A stretch of 64,000 nucleotides of DNA from Neurospora crassa OR74A (GCF_000182925.2 NC_026507.1:2046001-2110000); one strand, 5' to 3'. Shown: positions 1 through 12,605, counted from the stretch's first letter. Notes: generated by a model not told the origin, from the sequence alone. Translations and numbers: made by a program.

Positions 1-1224
<1,224 letters not shown>

Positions 1225-1551
1225 AACAAAGAGACATGCGGATCTCACGGTCTTGATTTCGGGGCGGGCTGTCGGCATTAGGGTACCACTCGGAGCGATT
1301 TGGGCGGACAGCAACAAGATCTGCTCGGAGTACTAAACCCAGATCCGTCTTTGCTCCTGGAGCCGGCACTTCTATTGTCAGCACGGGCTACCAACACCGC
1401 GACAGCACGGTGAAGCGATCGGCTGAGGGGAACACTTGGCGCTGATAATTGGAGGGAGGAAGAGGAGGTGTACGATCCACCTCATATGTATATCCTCGAC
1501 AATACCTTCCAGTTTCAAGGATACTGGGTATCGAACTATCAGGCGCTGGCT

Positions 1552-1567
1552 GGGTAATGGCTTTTCC
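1552..1567. promoter_or_regulatory. Candidate QA-1F activator site
   Basis: gggtaatggcttttcc matches 13 of 16 positions of the published near-palindromic consensus GGRTAARYRYTTATCC. It lies 5' of qa-y. A match at this level could arise by chance. Confidence 0.35.
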
Positions 1568-1720
1568 GTTCATGCACAGAGATGCAGCTTCTCAGATGTG
1601 ATGGCTCATCGGTATCAACGTTTACGACCGTGGCCAGTCATGCTGTCTCGGGTAAAGGGGCTCGAGAGGTTGAAGATGAAAGGGGCTGAACAACCACCGT
1701 TGTCGACACTGTCGTCCCCC

Positions 1721-1736
1721 GGTTATACATTCATCC
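1721..1736. promoter_or_regulatory. Candidate QA-1F activator site
   Basis: ggttatacattcatcc matches 13 of 16 positions of GGRTAARYRYTTATCC. It is the second candidate in the qa-1S/qa-y gap, about 640 bp before the qa-y ATG. Confidence 0.35.
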
Positions 1737-2377
1737 TCACCCTCCAAAAACTCTGCGCTAGCACGTCGGCGGTTTGTGGGGTCGTTGTTGAGCAGGGGTT
1801 GCACTGGACAGCCAGCTGCCGGCTCAACACTCATCAGCTTCACTTCTTCAGTGCGGGGAAGCTCGGGGGTTGGACACTGAGACGCTGACGATGAGCTGGA
1901 ACAGGTCGGTCACTTTGCCACGAAGAGTCCCGGCATCTGGGGTTTGGCTGTTGCCATGCACTCTGGATTTTCTGGGGTTACGATCCGTAATTGTGCCGGT
2001 CGCTTGTGAATAGCAGGTTTGGTGTGGCTCTTGCGGGGGAGACCAGCCAGCCAGATCTTAGCTCGTTGGGCGGCTGGGGTATGGTTGCTAACGGCAAGAT
2101 TCCCCATGGAGAAGGGAAGACTAGTTTAGTGCGTGGGTTCCCATGCACATGGATGAGTCGAATACTCATGTACCCCCTTGAGATTTGCTTTTCTACAAAA
2201 GAAGAGCCATCTCGACTTCAGCAAAGAGATCCCAGGATACATTCAGCCCTCTTTCCTCGTTCGCATCACTCACCCCCTTTGTCCCCCTTGTAAGCTTTGT
2301 CCCCCTTGTAAGAGAGGTCGCGTCACCGGCCCCCCTTCTCTTGTATCATATTGTCAATCGGCATTAGACGCGTCAAG

Positions 2378-3991
2378 ATGACTCTCCTTGCGCTCAAGGA
2401 AGATAGGCCAACGCCAAAGGCCGTTTACAACTGGCGCGTCTACACATGCGCGGCGATTGCCAGTTTTGCCTCGTGCATGATTGGCTATGACTCTGCCTTC
2501 ATTGGCACTACCCTTGCGCTGCCGTCCTTCACCAAGGAATTCGATTTCGCCTCTTACACACCTGGTGCTCTTGCCTTGCTCCAGTCCAACATCGTATCCG
2601 TTTACCAAGCTGGTGCCTTTTTTGGATGTCTATTCGCTTATGCGACTAGTTACTTCTTGGGTCGACGCAAATCCCTAATCGCCTTCTCCGTCGTCTTCAT
2701 CATTGGCGCCGCCATCATGCTCGCTGCTGATGGTCAGGGGCGAGGCATTGATCCGATTATCGCAGGCAGAGTGCTGGCTGGAATCGGCGTCGGAGGTGCC
2801 TCCAACATGGTACCCATTTACATCTCAGAGCTTGCCCCACCCGCCGTTCGCGGTCGTCTTGTCGGCATTTACGAGCTCGGCTGGCAGATTGGTGGTCTGG
2901 TCGGGTTCTGGATCAACTACGGCGTCAACACTACAATGGCCCCAACGAGGTCGCAGTGGCTAATTCCCTTCGCGGTTCAGCTCATCCCCGCCGGCCTCTT
3001 GTTCTTGGGCAGCTTCTGGATTCCCGAGTCGCCACGGTGGCTTTATGCCAATGGCAAGAGAGAAGAGGCAATGAAGGTCTTGTGCTGGATTCGCAATCTC
3101 GAGCCCACCGACAGATATATCGTGCAAGAGGTTTCATTCATTGACGCTGACCTGGAAAGGTATACCCGACAGGTCGGCAATGGGTTCTGGAAACCGTTTT
3201 TGTCCCTCAAGCAGCGCAAGGTCCAGTGGCGCTTTTTTCTTGGTGGCATGCTCTTTTTCTGGCAGAATGGGAGTGGTATCAATGCCATCAACTATTACTC
3301 CCCCACCGTATTCCGGAGCATCGGCATTACTGGTACCGACACCGGCTTCTTGACAACAGGCATCTTCGGCGTCGTCAAGATGGTGCTCACCATTATCTGG
3401 CTTCTGTGGCTTGTTGATCTTGTTGGCCGCCGCCGCATACTCTTCATCGGTGCGGCTGGCGGATCGCTCTGCATGTGGTTCATTGGAGCCTACATCAAGA
3501 TTGCTGATCCGGGGTCGAACAAGGCGGAAGACGCAAAGCTGACCTCTGGCGGCATCGCAGCCATCTTCTTCTTCTACCTCTGGACTGCCTTCTACACCCC
3601 TTCATGGAACGGTACACCTTGGGTCATCAACTCAGAGATGTTTGACCAAAACACACGGTCCCTGGGTCAGGCATCAGCCGCGGCCAATAACTGGTTCTGG
3701 AACTTTATCATTTCTCGTTTCACGCCGCAAATGTTCATCAAGATGGAGTACGGCGTGTACTTCTTCTTTGCGTCGCTCATGCTGCTGTCGATTGTGTTCA
3801 TCTACTTCTTTTTACCCGAGACCAAATCGATCCCTCTCGAGGCCATGGATCGCTTATTTGAAATCAAGCCCGTTCAAAATGCCAACAAGAATCTCATGGC
3901 TGAGCTCAACTTCGACAGAAATCCAGAGCGAGAGGAGTCGTCGTCGCTGGACGACAAGGACAGGGTGACACAGACCGAGAATGCAGTCTAA
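2378..3991 (+). CDS. qa-y: Quinate permease (MFS sugar-porter family)
   Basis: Proton-coupled plasma membrane transporter of the sugar porter family that brings quinate into the cell. The intronless frame gives 537 aa. I chose the ATG at 2378, in a caagATG context, because it starts MTLLALKEDRPTPKAVYNWR, as I recall for N. crassa QA-Y; the frame upstream has no ATG. Twelve hydrophobic segments are evident. Family signatures include GRRKS after helix 2, RVLAGIGVGGASN and PIYISELAPPAVRGR in the helix 4-5 region, PESPRWL before the central loop, QNGSGINAINYYSP in helix 7 and PETKSIPLEAMD after helix 12. The tail is charged and rich in Ser and Asp. It converges with qa-3 downstream. Confidence 0.97.
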   Translation: MTLLALKEDRPTPKAVYNWRVYTCAAIASFASCMIGYDSAFIGTTLALPSFTKEFDFASYTPGALALLQSNIVSVYQAGAFFGCLFAYATSYFLGRRKSLIAFSVVFIIGAAIMLAADGQGRGIDPIIAGRVLAGIGVGGASNMVPIYISELAPPAVRGRLVGIYELGWQIGGLVGFWINYGVNTTMAPTRSQWLIPFAVQLIPAGLLFLGSFWIPESPRWLYANGKREEAMKVLCWIRNLEPTDRYIVQEVSFIDADLERYTRQVGNGFWKPFLSLKQRKVQWRFFLGGMLFFWQNGSGINAINYYSPTVFRSIGITGTDTGFLTTGIFGVVKMVLTIIWLLWLVDLVGRRRILFIGAAGGSLCMWFIGAYIKIADPGSNKAEDAKLTSGGIAAIFFFYLWTAFYTPSWNGTPWVINSEMFDQNTRSLGQASAAANNWFWNFIISRFTPQMFIKMEYGVYFFFASLMLLSIVFIYFFLPETKSIPLEAMDRLFEIKPVQNANKNLMAELNFDRNPEREESSSLDDKDRVTQTENAV

Positions 3992-4547
3992 GGTCTGCAA
4001 TTTGCCTTGCTTTCAGGGTGCTTGAATATGACCAGGGACGTTGCGAGCTGCGGCAGCCAGCCGCCGTGGATACAATTTTTTGTTTGGAATGTGGGCGATA
4101 CCTTTGTTGTAATTACTTGACTTTCTTGCCCGAGGTTGAAGAGGCTGATGTGATGACAGCTACAAAGCGGAAGTATACAGTTGCGTTGTCTGAAGCACAC
4201 TATTGAGTTTCTACAAGTATCCTTTCCCTTTTACGGCACTGAGTTTTGATTGTCTCCCGCATACCTTGGTCTGTCCCGTGGTCAAGGAGATTCTTACTTC
4301 ACTCTTGTAGAGCCACCGAGTCTTTCTGTTTGCGATTGGGCAACGGGTGCCTTTGCTTTTGACAAGACATCCCTACGTTGCAACACTCCGACATCGTGAT
4401 GTCTTTGCACGAAACAATGTTTGTGGAGCTGGCAGTGTTAAAACGAAGATTTACTATTTCTATCACAACCGATGTCACAACCCGATCTATAGAGCGACCC
4501 TGTTTTCATCCCACTGTCGTTTTACATGCTTAGAGGGCCCTGTTATC
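3992..4547. other. Convergent 3' region between qa-y and qa-3
   Basis: The two genes face each other here, so this should hold both 3' UTRs and polyadenylation signals. I see no separate gene; the frame at 4,347-5,117 on the plus strand is a shadow of qa-3. Confidence 0.6.
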
Positions 4548-5642
4548 TCAACTGGTGTGCGATTTGGAAGCTTCTGCCAATTTTGCAGCAATGACTTCCT
4601 TGATCTGTTGAATGGGAAGTTCCTCATTTGTACGACCGGTCCAATACTTGTCCTGCAGAACAAAGGGGGTGAGAGATCAGTTGAGTTGTCCTCCACAGTA
4701 CAATGTAAGCTCAGGACGGATACATACCTGCTCAATCCCCTGCCAGATCAAAGCCTCCGTGCCCAAGATAACCTGCCACCCCTCGTGCTCCGCCAACGCT
4801 CCCAACTCGGTAAACGGGCTAGGGTTATAGCACATCTCCAGCATAGCACCCTTCTCCTCCTTCATCAAGAACGTCTCGACAATCCTCCTCACCAACATCT
4901 CCTTCTCCGTCTTAGGCGGGAAATCCGGAATGCAAGCGACTATCGCCCCCGGCCCCTCCAGGCCTTCAGCCTGCTCCACGCTCGCCACATGCACCAGGCG
5001 ATCGCCGTACCCGCGCTCCGTGCATTCGGCAATCACCGCGTCCACCTCGCTCTTGTCCCGGTTCACGAGGTAGATGTCCGTCGCGCCGAGCCACTTGTGC
5101 AGCGCGTACACGGCTGATCGCGCCGCGCCGCCGCCGCCAATTACCAGTGCCGGCCGGCTCTCGTATACCCGGGCGGGGTCAGAGACATTTTGAACGAAGC
5201 TCTCGCGCACGCCAATCACGTCGGTGTTGGCGCCGCAGTACAGGCGACGGCCGGTGGCTGGGTCGGTTTTGAGAAATAGGGTATTGCAGGCGCCGACGTC
5301 GCGACATTCGGGAGTCAGGTGGTCAAGGTGCGGGATGATGGCCACTTTGTGAGGCATGGTCACTGAGGCGCCGTAGAAGTCTGGGTGCTGGGCCAGCTGG
5401 AGGAAGAGTGGTATAGAGGGGGAGTCAAGACGAAGTTGGGCCCAGTTGAGAGAGAGGTGGGAGTAAACGATGGAGTGGAGGAGAGGGGACATGGAGGCCG
5501 CGAGTTTCTGGCCGAAGAGATAGCCATGTCTGGTGTAGGGGGTGATGTCGGGTGTGCTGGTGAGGTGAAGGAGCTCTTGCTGTCGGGGCTGGACGACCGA
5601 CATCGTCGTCGTCGCTGATGTTGTGGTGGTTGCTGTCGACAT
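4548..5642 (-). CDS. qa-3: Quinate/shikimate 5-dehydrogenase, catabolic
   Basis: NAD-dependent oxidation of quinate to 3-dehydroquinate, the first catabolic step. The model is complement(join(4548..4652,4728..5642)), 339 aa. The first exon ends in GIEQ at donor CAG/GTATGT. After a 75-nt intron with acceptor CTGCAG, the second exon adds 34 residues beginning [13 protein letters not shown] and then stops, in phase 0. Without the splice the protein would lose this C-terminal helix. Motifs present: SMSPLLH and SVTMPHK (substrate site and catalytic Lys), [15 protein letters not shown] (catalytic Asp) and [15 protein letters not shown] (dinucleotide fold). The start has a CACCATG context; Met14 (5603) is an alternative because residues 2-13 are mostly Thr, Ala and Ser. 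It is divergent from qa-4. Confidence 0.93.
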
Positions 5643-6174
5643 GGTGATATATGCTTGATTGTGTGGTGTATCTGGCTATGAGAAGTCACAGTCACTCGAA
5701 AATCAAGATTCGACAGAAGACCGGAATGAAAATAGAGAGAACCTAAGGAATTCCCGAGATCGTCTAACTCGGGAGAGAGATGCCATAAGGCGTGGCTATA
5801 AGTTATTCCCCCATTTTCATTACTACATGGGCGCGTGGAGTTGACAGGGTTCAATTCGACTAAGCATCTCCATCGTAACAAAGCACTTCGTGGAGGAGGA
5901 TGAATGAGAACGCTCGAATGTCCTCGGGGATTTGGGGAAGCTGGGCTGCCTAGTCGTCCGAAATGGTCCTGCATAAGGGAAAAGATTCAGGATGAGCGTT
6001 TTGCCTTTGGGCATGCTCTGGGGATTTCAGTGATTTAGAAGGAAGAGCTCTCTTCAACAGCCTCGGAAGATCTGAGCACTTTCGGGTACCTGTCTGTTGC
6101 GGGGATTGCTAGGTACCGAGTTGCTTTGGGCAGTCCAAACTCGCAAGGGCGTCCCAAACTGGAGCCGCCCTACC

Positions 6175-6190
6175 GCTTAAATACTTACCC
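6175..6190. promoter_or_regulatory. Candidate QA-1F activator site
   Basis: gcttaaatacttaccc matches 13 of 16 positions of GGRTAARYRYTTATCC, including the whole TAARYRYTTA core. It lies between the divergent qa-3 and qa-4 genes. Confidence 0.45.
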
Positions 6191-6865
6191 AGCAGTCTGT
6201 CCAACCCCTCTGGGCACCCAACGGCTTGCTCTCTTAACGTATGCACAGAACTCATGTTCTCGGCTCCCAGACATTTTGGTGTGACAGGCCCACAAGGCAT
6301 GTCAGCTATCGTTCGTTATCTTGTCCGATTCTTTTTGGTATCTCGACCTTTGCCCACGGAAAGCGTTGTGGCAACCGATTTTACGCAGCTTCTCATCAGT
6401 GTCCACCGGTCCAATTGACACTATCCCGGACAAGACGCGAATTCGGGAAATGGAATCTTACCTGGGAACCGAAATCACAGTCCGGGTAGGTTATAGAGCA
6501 TATAGTGAACTGTCAAAGTTCTAGACCTGGACCAGCCACTTGGAGTCGTTGTTTTAGTTATACCTACATTCACTCACTGTTGACTTTCAATCATACTTAC
6601 TTAGACGGAGCAACGCGCCAGAATCCAAATTGTTGCATAGTTGCGGTATCACCAAGTGGCTTCCCATAATAGTTTGCCATTCGATGAGACAGCTAACTGG
6701 AAGACCGGTACTCGCAGGTTGCACGATTACACGGAAGGATTCGGTATTCCGTGTTTCATCTGTCAAAGTCCCTTTCCATATGAATCCGAGGTACTATGAC
6801 TGGATCTCGATACAAGCTGGCCAGCGAGGTGCCTGCCTTGACAGGCTGTCAACTGCGGGACGGCC

Positions 6866-6881
6866 GGCTAAGTGTTTAACA
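6866..6881. promoter_or_regulatory. Candidate QA-1F activator site
   Basis: ggctaagtgtttaaca matches 13 of 16 positions of GGRTAARYRYTTATCC, with the core TAARYRYTTA intact. It lies about 710 bp upstream of the qa-4 ATG. Confidence 0.45.
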
Positions 6882-7589
6882 CGCAAGGGTGGAAGATGTC
6901 TCGTCCCGTCATCCAAGACCGTCAACATTCGAGGCCATCTGATCGTTGAAGAGATGCTAAATCTTGTGAAACGCTCATAGGTCGCTTACCTTCGGCCCAC
7001 CCGTTAATGCTTTATTCCGCTGAGCAAACTTCGGCTTCCATCCCGCGGTTCACCGTTTACATCACTTATCGTTGCGGTTATTGGCCGATTCTTCGCAAAC
7101 CGAAACGATGACATCCCGAATATCTGCAATACACCGCCACGGCCGGCGTCTTTATCACACCTCCTATGGGAGACGAAAGTGCCTTGATACCCCTAGTCAT
7201 TTGAAGATTCAGGATGGGAGACGGCTGGCCGCTTGCGGAGTTACGTTCGAGTCTTGGTCGCAGGAACGCTTGCCGTATTGAATGAGACCCCGAGAAGGTC
7301 AAATCAAATCTTGGAAGACCCCAACTGCTTCCTCATTGCCTTCACTCCCCATATCAATGGGGCACATCCTGTGACTACCTTGGTGCTTTATTTCCTCACC
7401 ATTTGGCGATACAAGCTCAAGGACACCGAGGTGATATACAGTTCTTCAAGGACACTATCTCACCTCAATATCAAGAACCAGTCTCATCATCTCTTATTTC
7501 TCCAGGATCCCCCCACCAACAACATCGGCTTTTTTTTTTCCCCTATTCTCAAGACCCATCAAGACGCTCACTTCGCTGAGCCTTTCGCC

Positions 7590-8669
7590 ATGCCGTCAAA
7601 GCTAGCCATTAGTTCCATGTCCCTAGGGCGCTGCTTTGCCGGCCACTCTCTGGACAGCAAGCTTGATGCCGCTCAACGATACGGCTATCTTGGTATCGAG
7701 CTTTTTTATGAGGATCTGGTCGACGTTGCAGAGCATTTGTCGAACGAGCGTCCCTCTCCCGAAGGCCCTTTTGTCGAAGCTCAGATAGCCGCCGCTCGTC
7801 ATATTCTCCAGATGTGTCAAGCCAGGGGGCTTGAGGTCGTCTGCCTCCAGCCTTTCATGCACTACGACGGCCTTAACGACAGGGCAGAACATGAGCGTCG
7901 TCTGGAGAAGCTAGCACTATGGATTGAGCTCGCTCATGAGCTTCACACCGACATCATTCAGATCCCAGCCAACTTCCTCCCTGCCAACCAAGTCAGTGAC
8001 AACCTCGACCTGATTGTCTCAGATCTTTGCAAGGTGGCCGATATTGGAGCTCAAGCTTTGCCCCCTATCCGCTTTGCCTACGAGAGTCTTTGCTGGAGCA
8101 CCCGTGTCGACCTCTGGGAGCGCTGCTGGGACATCGTACAACGCGTTGACCGCCCCAACTTTGGCATTTGCCTTGACACCTTCAACATCCTCGGCCGCAT
8201 CTATGCCGACCCTACATCTCCTAGCGGTAGGACACCCAACGCAAAAGAGGCAGTCAGGAAGTCCATCGCCAACTTGGTCTCGCGCGTGGATGTCTCCAAA
8301 GTCTTCTACGTCCAGGTGGTTGACGCCGAGAGGCTGAGCAAGCCACTACTGCCCGGTCACCCGTATTACAATCCAGAGCAGCCGGCGAGGATGAGCTGGT
8401 CGCGCAATTGTAGACTGTTCTACGGCGAAACAGAATATGGTGCGTATCTTCCCGTGAAGGAGGTTGCTCGAGCCCTTTTCCACGGCATTGGTTTCGAGGG
8501 CTGGGTCAGTTTGGAGCTTTTCAACCGCAGAATGTCTGAGGAGGGACCTGAAGTGCCGGAGGAACTTGCCATGAGAGGCGCTATCTCGTGGGCCAAGTTG
8601 GTGCAAGACCTGAGGATACCGGTGGAGGGGCCATTGGTGACGATGCCCCGAGTCTCTGCTTCATTGTAA
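7590..8669 (+). CDS. qa-4: 3-dehydroshikimate dehydratase
   Basis: Converts 3-dehydroshikimate to protocatechuate, the last step of the qa pathway before the beta-ketoadipate route. The intronless frame gives 359 aa, the length I recall for N. crassa QA-4. The start is the first in-frame ATG (gccATGcc), giving MPSKLAISSMSLGRC. The sequence has the layout of the xylose isomerase-like/AP endonuclease 2 TIM-barrel fold: a GIELFYEDL strand, HILQMCQARGLEV, DIIQIPANF, IRFAYESLCW, FGICLDTFNI, FYVQVVDAE and a conserved GFEGWVSLELFNRRM near the end. Glu, Asp and His residues in these strands are the expected divalent-metal ligands. It is divergent from qa-3 and convergent with qa-2. Confidence 0.97.
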   Translation: MPSKLAISSMSLGRCFAGHSLDSKLDAAQRYGYLGIELFYEDLVDVAEHLSNERPSPEGPFVEAQIAAARHILQMCQARGLEVVCLQPFMHYDGLNDRAEHERRLEKLALWIELAHELHTDIIQIPANFLPANQVSDNLDLIVSDLCKVADIGAQALPPIRFAYESLCWSTRVDLWERCWDIVQRVDRPNFGICLDTFNILGRIYADPTSPSGRTPNAKEAVRKSIANLVSRVDVSKVFYVQVVDAERLSKPLLPGHPYYNPEQPARMSWSRNCRLFYGETEYGAYLPVKEVARALFHGIGFEGWVSLELFNRRMSEEGPEVPEELAMRGAISWAKLVQDLRIPVEGPLVTMPRVSASL

Positions 8670-9222
8670 ATTTAACGGTTGTTGTTCTTACTACTTGGTT
8701 TATCGTTATAGACTGACTCCAGTCCACACAAAATGCTGGGTTTTTTTTTTTTTGTTCTCTTTTTTCTTTTCGTTTTCTCTTGGTACGTTGGATTACAAAT
8801 CGGAGACTGGCACGTGTATCAGGAGTTGGTGACATATTCCTTGAGCCCAGGTCTTTTTTCTTTTCATTCAATCATGATTTCTTCATCTGAGTTTCTTCTA
8901 GACCCTGACTGTAGTATCATCTTGGACGAGTGGAAGACAATACACATCCAGGCTCTACATTAATAGGGTTATAATTCCTGACATCAAAGCATGCTTTCCC
9001 ATGTTTTTTGAGCCCCCTGCTTCGGCGTGGATCCAGGCAAAAGAGATCCTAAACTTTGACCATTCAATTCGACCCTTCATACTAACCTTATAGACTAGAG
9101 GTGAGCTGCTACAATACCATCAACGCCACCTCATATCACAGATTCAAGATGACCAGCTTCATCTTGTGTATGCAGGTGTCAACTTGGACGTTGAAGATTA
9201 GCATCCCATCCCAATGCCGTTC
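8670..9222. other. Convergent 3' region between qa-4 and qa-2
   Basis: 3' UTR territory of two converging genes. It contains T-rich tracts just after the qa-4 stop (about 8,739-8,775) that could belong to the mRNA end signal. No gene seen. Confidence 0.55.
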
Positions 9223-9744
9223 TCAAAACTTCATGTGTCTCCCAAGAAAGTCCAGCGCAGCACTATACCCAAACGGCCCCAAACCGCAAATGACTGCCAC
9301 CGCCTTGTCACTCAAGTAACTATGATGTCTGAACGCCTCTCGCGCATGCACATTCGACACATGAACCTCCACAAACGGAATTCCTGTCCCCAGAAGCGCG
9401 TCGCGGATGCCTATACTCGTGTGCGTATAAGCGCCGGGGTTAATGATGATGGCCGACACTTTGTCTCCGGGACCCAATCCTGCCTCCGTCGTGGTTGCGG
9501 CACTTGACGGCGACGGTGACGGTGGAGACGGGACGAATCCCGCTGCTTGATGGATACGGTCGATGATGGCTCCTTCATGGTTGGACTGGAAGGTTGTAAG
9601 ACGAAGACCTAGCGAGGACGCCAGAGTCTGGGAGGCTTGCTCAATGTCATGGAGGGTTGTTGAGCCGTAGATTTGGGGCTCCCGGGTGCCGAGGAGGTTG
9701 AGATTGGGGCCATTGATGAGGAGAATGTGACGGGGGGACGCCAT
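9223..9744 (-). CDS. qa-2: Catabolic 3-dehydroquinase (type II)
   Basis: Dehydrates 3-dehydroquinate to 3-dehydroshikimate. At 173 aa and intronless, it matches the N. crassa QA-2 sequence as I remember it, which is the strongest single pointer to Neurospora. Type II signatures are complete: [16 protein letters not shown] at the N-terminus with the flexible-loop Arg and catalytic Tyr (QIYG), the SNHEG motif, [11 protein letters not shown], and [17 protein letters not shown] with the catalytic His. A Pro/Ser/Ala/Thr-rich insertion at about residues 71-90 separates the helix after SNHEG from the next strand. It is divergently transcribed from qa-x across a region with two strong activator-site matches. 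Confidence 0.98.
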   Translation of the reverse strand: MASPRHILLINGPNLNLLGTREPQIYGSTTLHDIEQASQTLASSLGLRLTTFQSNHEGAIIDRIHQAAGFVPSPPSPSPSSAATTTEAGLGPGDKVSAIIINPGAYTHTSIGIRDALLGTGIPFVEVHVSNVHAREAFRHHSYLSDKAVAVICGLGPFGYSAALDFLGRHMKF

Positions 9745-9949
9745 TGTGTTTGGTACCTCTGGTTGGGTGCGATGGGCTTGTGGGAGATGGGCGCAACAGG
9801 GAATGCGTCCGAAAGATGCCGCCGCACTATACCCAACAACTCACAGGCCAGAAGGTTGAATTGAGATGTGTTTATGTTTTGTTGTTTAATCACGGGTTCC
9901 CTCATCATTCCCATCTCTAATACACGGACAAGTTGTCTGCACGACGAGC

Positions 9950-9965
9950 GGATAAGCGATTACCC
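9950..9965. promoter_or_regulatory. QA-1F activator site (strong match)
   Basis: ggataagcgattaccc matches 14 of 16 positions of GGRTAARYRYTTATCC, with a perfect left half. It lies 206 bp upstream of the qa-2 ATG. Confidence 0.75.
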
Positions 9966-10213
9966 GTCCCCGCTCCGCTTCCGTGACATTGCTCGTCACT
10001 GCACTGATGACCATTCGAAAGGCCGTCATGGGTTTGTTTTCTGCTTCTGCCATTGCACCTTGGATTAATGGGCGAGACCCCCCGTCTTCGATTTGCACGA
10101 TTGGAACGTACGGAGTGGTGAAGAGGCTGTATTGGTTTAGTGTTCTCTGACATGATACCTCCGGTTGAGTGGTTGAGGTCGTGCAAGTCGTTAACCCTTC
10201 AGCCACCAAGAAA

Positions 10214-10229
10214 GGGTTAGGATTTATCC
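10214..10229. promoter_or_regulatory. QA-1F activator site (strong match)
   Basis: gggttaggatttatcc matches 14 of 16 positions of GGRTAARYRYTTATCC, with a perfect right half. It lies between qa-2 and qa-x and is probably shared by both. Confidence 0.75.
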
Positions 10230-10937
10230 AAGAAAAAGGCATAGAAAAATTTGGTACCTAGGAGCGGGGAAGCTGTCAGCTTATGGCTTTACCGAGATCT
10301 TCGACTACCCGTGCATCACCTCTTTTCGGCTGGTTAAAAACTCATCCGTTGATGGGCGAACGTTTTACCCAGCAAAAGTCCATCAATGAGAGAGTTCGTC
10401 TGCACATGGGCCGCAAGAAGCTGCTGGTATCCGTAGGAAATAGATAACCATTCATATAGCGGAAAGGGTACACACTGCGCGTAGCAAGCTGAGCTGGTAC
10501 ACGGTGCTTGATTGAACCTGATAATAGTGTAGTTGACGGAACATCCGTGCAATGCAGACAATCGTTGAAGTATTCACCACCTTGGACAATTCAGGAAAGT
10601 GGGACCTCGCGTTAATGATCACCGAAGTTCCACCATCCTTGATGATGCCGGTCCGTCGATTGAGCTCGGCGGGAGGCCATCCTAGACGTTCTTCGCTTTC
10701 CAACGGTTCTAAGTAAGGTGCCGTAGGCGGAATCAAGCCCGCCCCTGCCCACCTTGTTTGCCCATGGAACAGCAAATGCTGAGGAGTGACAGAGTAGGTC
10801 AGAATGGAGATGTTTTAACTCAATCTTGCTATTCGGCTTTTCCCTTGACACCAGCGACTGCTTGTCAAGGACTCTACCGACAACACTTGGGAGTATGTGT
10901 GCTTCATTCCCTCCTTCGATATCAGTATTCAGCAGCC

Positions 10938-12103
10938 ATGACATCAAGAACAACAACAGCGACTGAGCTCGACGAAATCTACACCTTTGCCGTCCAACTC
11001 GGAAAAGATGCAGGTAACCTCCTCATGGAAGCTGCCCGCTTGCGATTCAGCAACAACAATGCCAACCACGACAAGGAATCCACAACCCAAGAGTTCACCG
11101 AAAAGGACTCCGCTGTCGATATTGTAACCCAAACCGACGAAGATGTCGAAGCTTTCATCAAATCTGCCATCAATACACGCTATCCTTCCCACGACTTCAT
11201 TGGGGAAGAGACCTACGCGAAATCGTCCCAGTCCACGCGCCCCTACCTCGTCACCCATACGACTCCAACATGGGTCGTCGACCCCCTTGACGGCACGGTC
11301 AATTATACCCATCTCTTCCCCATGTTCTGCGTCTCCATCGCCTTTCTCGTCGACGGCACACCGGTAATAGGAGTCATATGCGCGCCGATGCTTGGCCAAC
11401 TTTTCACGGCCTGCAAAGGGCGGGGTGCTTGGCTTAATGAGACACAACGGTTGCCGCTGGTGAGGCAGCCGATGCCGAAGAGCGCACCGGGGGGTTGTGT
11501 GTTTAGTTGCGAATGGGGCAAGGATCGGAAGGACAGGCCAGAAGGTAACTTGTACCGAAAGGTGGAGAGTTTCGTTAATATGGCTGCCGAGGTTGGGGGG
11601 CGAGGCGGGAAGGGAGGAATGGTGCATGGTGTCAGAAGTTTGGGAAGGTAAGTCTCTCTTATACCCAGTATCCCCTCTTGTTGGTTCTAGTTTTCGAAGT
11701 CCTGACACTGAAACAGCGCGACCCTGGATCTCGCTTACACGGCAATGGGTTCTTTTGACATCTGGTGGGAAGGAGGGTGCTGGGAATGGTGCGTACAATA
11801 TTTTTGCCTGCTCACAGTTATTGACTTGGAAGTGTTGACTAACAAGAATGGGACGGGCTTAGGGATGTGGCGGCAGGTATAGCGATCCTGCAGGAGGCTG
11901 GAGGTCTGATAACCTCGGCAAACCCGCCTGAAGATTGGGCAACGGCAGAGATACCAGACGTGAAGCTGGGTAGCCGGTTATACCTCGTCGTCCGGCCTGC
12001 AGGGCCGTCTGAAGGGGAGACAGCACGTGAAGGGCAAGAGAGAACGATCAGAGAAGTTTGGAGGCGTGTGCGTGCTTTGGACTACACGCGACCAGGTGCT
12101 TGA
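10938..12103 (+). CDS. qa-x: qa-x, inositol monophosphatase-like protein of the quinate cluster
   Basis: Member of the Mg-dependent inositol monophosphatase superfamily. Its exact role in quinate use is not known, although the Aspergillus counterpart is qutG. The model is join(10938..10647+1000,11717..11788,11863..12103), that is exon 1 at 10938-11647, exon 2 at 11717-11788 and exon 3 at 11863-12103, giving 340 aa, the length I recall for N. crassa. Intron 1 runs GTAAGT to AACAG. Intron 2 runs GTGCGT to CTTAG with branch site GACTAAC. Metal-binding motifs are intact: GEE, then WVVDPLDGTVNYTH in exon 1, and the second motif WEWDVAAG, which is assembled only across the exon 2/3 junction. The ATG has a good context (gccATGa). 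It converges with jip5. Confidence 0.95.
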
Positions 12104-12156
12104 AGTGAAGTAGAAGATCCATTATAATCCTTTTCACTCTGTCCTTTTTCTTTTTT

Positions 12157-12201
<45 letters not shown>

Positions 12202-12605
12202 CCGTTTTGATCAACAAGTGGCCAAGATTTTCCCAGTTCATGGTGGGATCCCAAAGCAGCAGCGATATAGAAAGCCACAGGCATGACAGAATAAAGGTGA
12301 CTAGTAACTCACCCTTGGCGCAAACATAACTGACCCAAGCATGCCAGTGACACGACACTTGTAACATCCCCGGCTCACGAATTTAATCTATGCAAGAGTC
12401 CGGGCCACAAAGACCTCCTTAGGCTGTCTGACGTCCAAGGTTGGAGGGGGTAACGATGGTTGTTTCGCTAATCAATTGTCATTTCGGTCCTGTGTGTCAG
12501 CTCTCGAAACGGTCACCTTCATGCTCAGAACTACCGGCAATGGACGGTGGAAGGCAAAGTGGTAAGAGATGGGTATTGCCAAACAAAGCGCTGTTTGTAA
12601 ACTGG
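12104..12605. other. Convergent 3' region between qa-x and jip5
   Basis: No gene. It contains the long T tract listed separately. Confidence 0.6.
12159..12201. repeat. Homopolymer run, 43 T
   Basis: An uninterrupted T run in the 3' region of qa-x. Length is likely to vary between strains and with sequencing error. Confidence 0.95.

Larger units (their letters stand above)
1225..2377. other. Intergenic region qa-1S to qa-y
   Basis: No convincing gene. It should hold the qa-1S 3' UTR and the qa-y promoter. Two 16-bp matches to the QA-1F activator site are listed separately. A pyrimidine-rich stretch with repeated cccccttgtaa units lies at about 2,275-2,312, shortly before the qa-y start. Confidence 0.6.
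5643..7589. other. Divergent promoter region qa-3 / qa-4
   Basis: A gap of about 1.95 kb with no recognisable gene; the open frames here are short and unlike known proteins. It should contain both promoters. Two 13/16 matches to the QA-1F site are listed separately. The frame of qa-4 is open upstream to about 7233 but has no ATG before 7590. Confidence 0.6.
9745..10937. other. Divergent promoter region qa-2 / qa-x
   Basis: A 1.2-kb shared upstream region. It holds the two best activator-site matches in the window (9950 and 10214). No gene is supported; the several overlapping open frames here have no recognisable features. Confidence 0.7.

Noticed and set aside
4347-5117. 256-codon plus-strand frame opposite qa-3
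   Set aside because: Antisense shadow of the qa-3 coding sequence.
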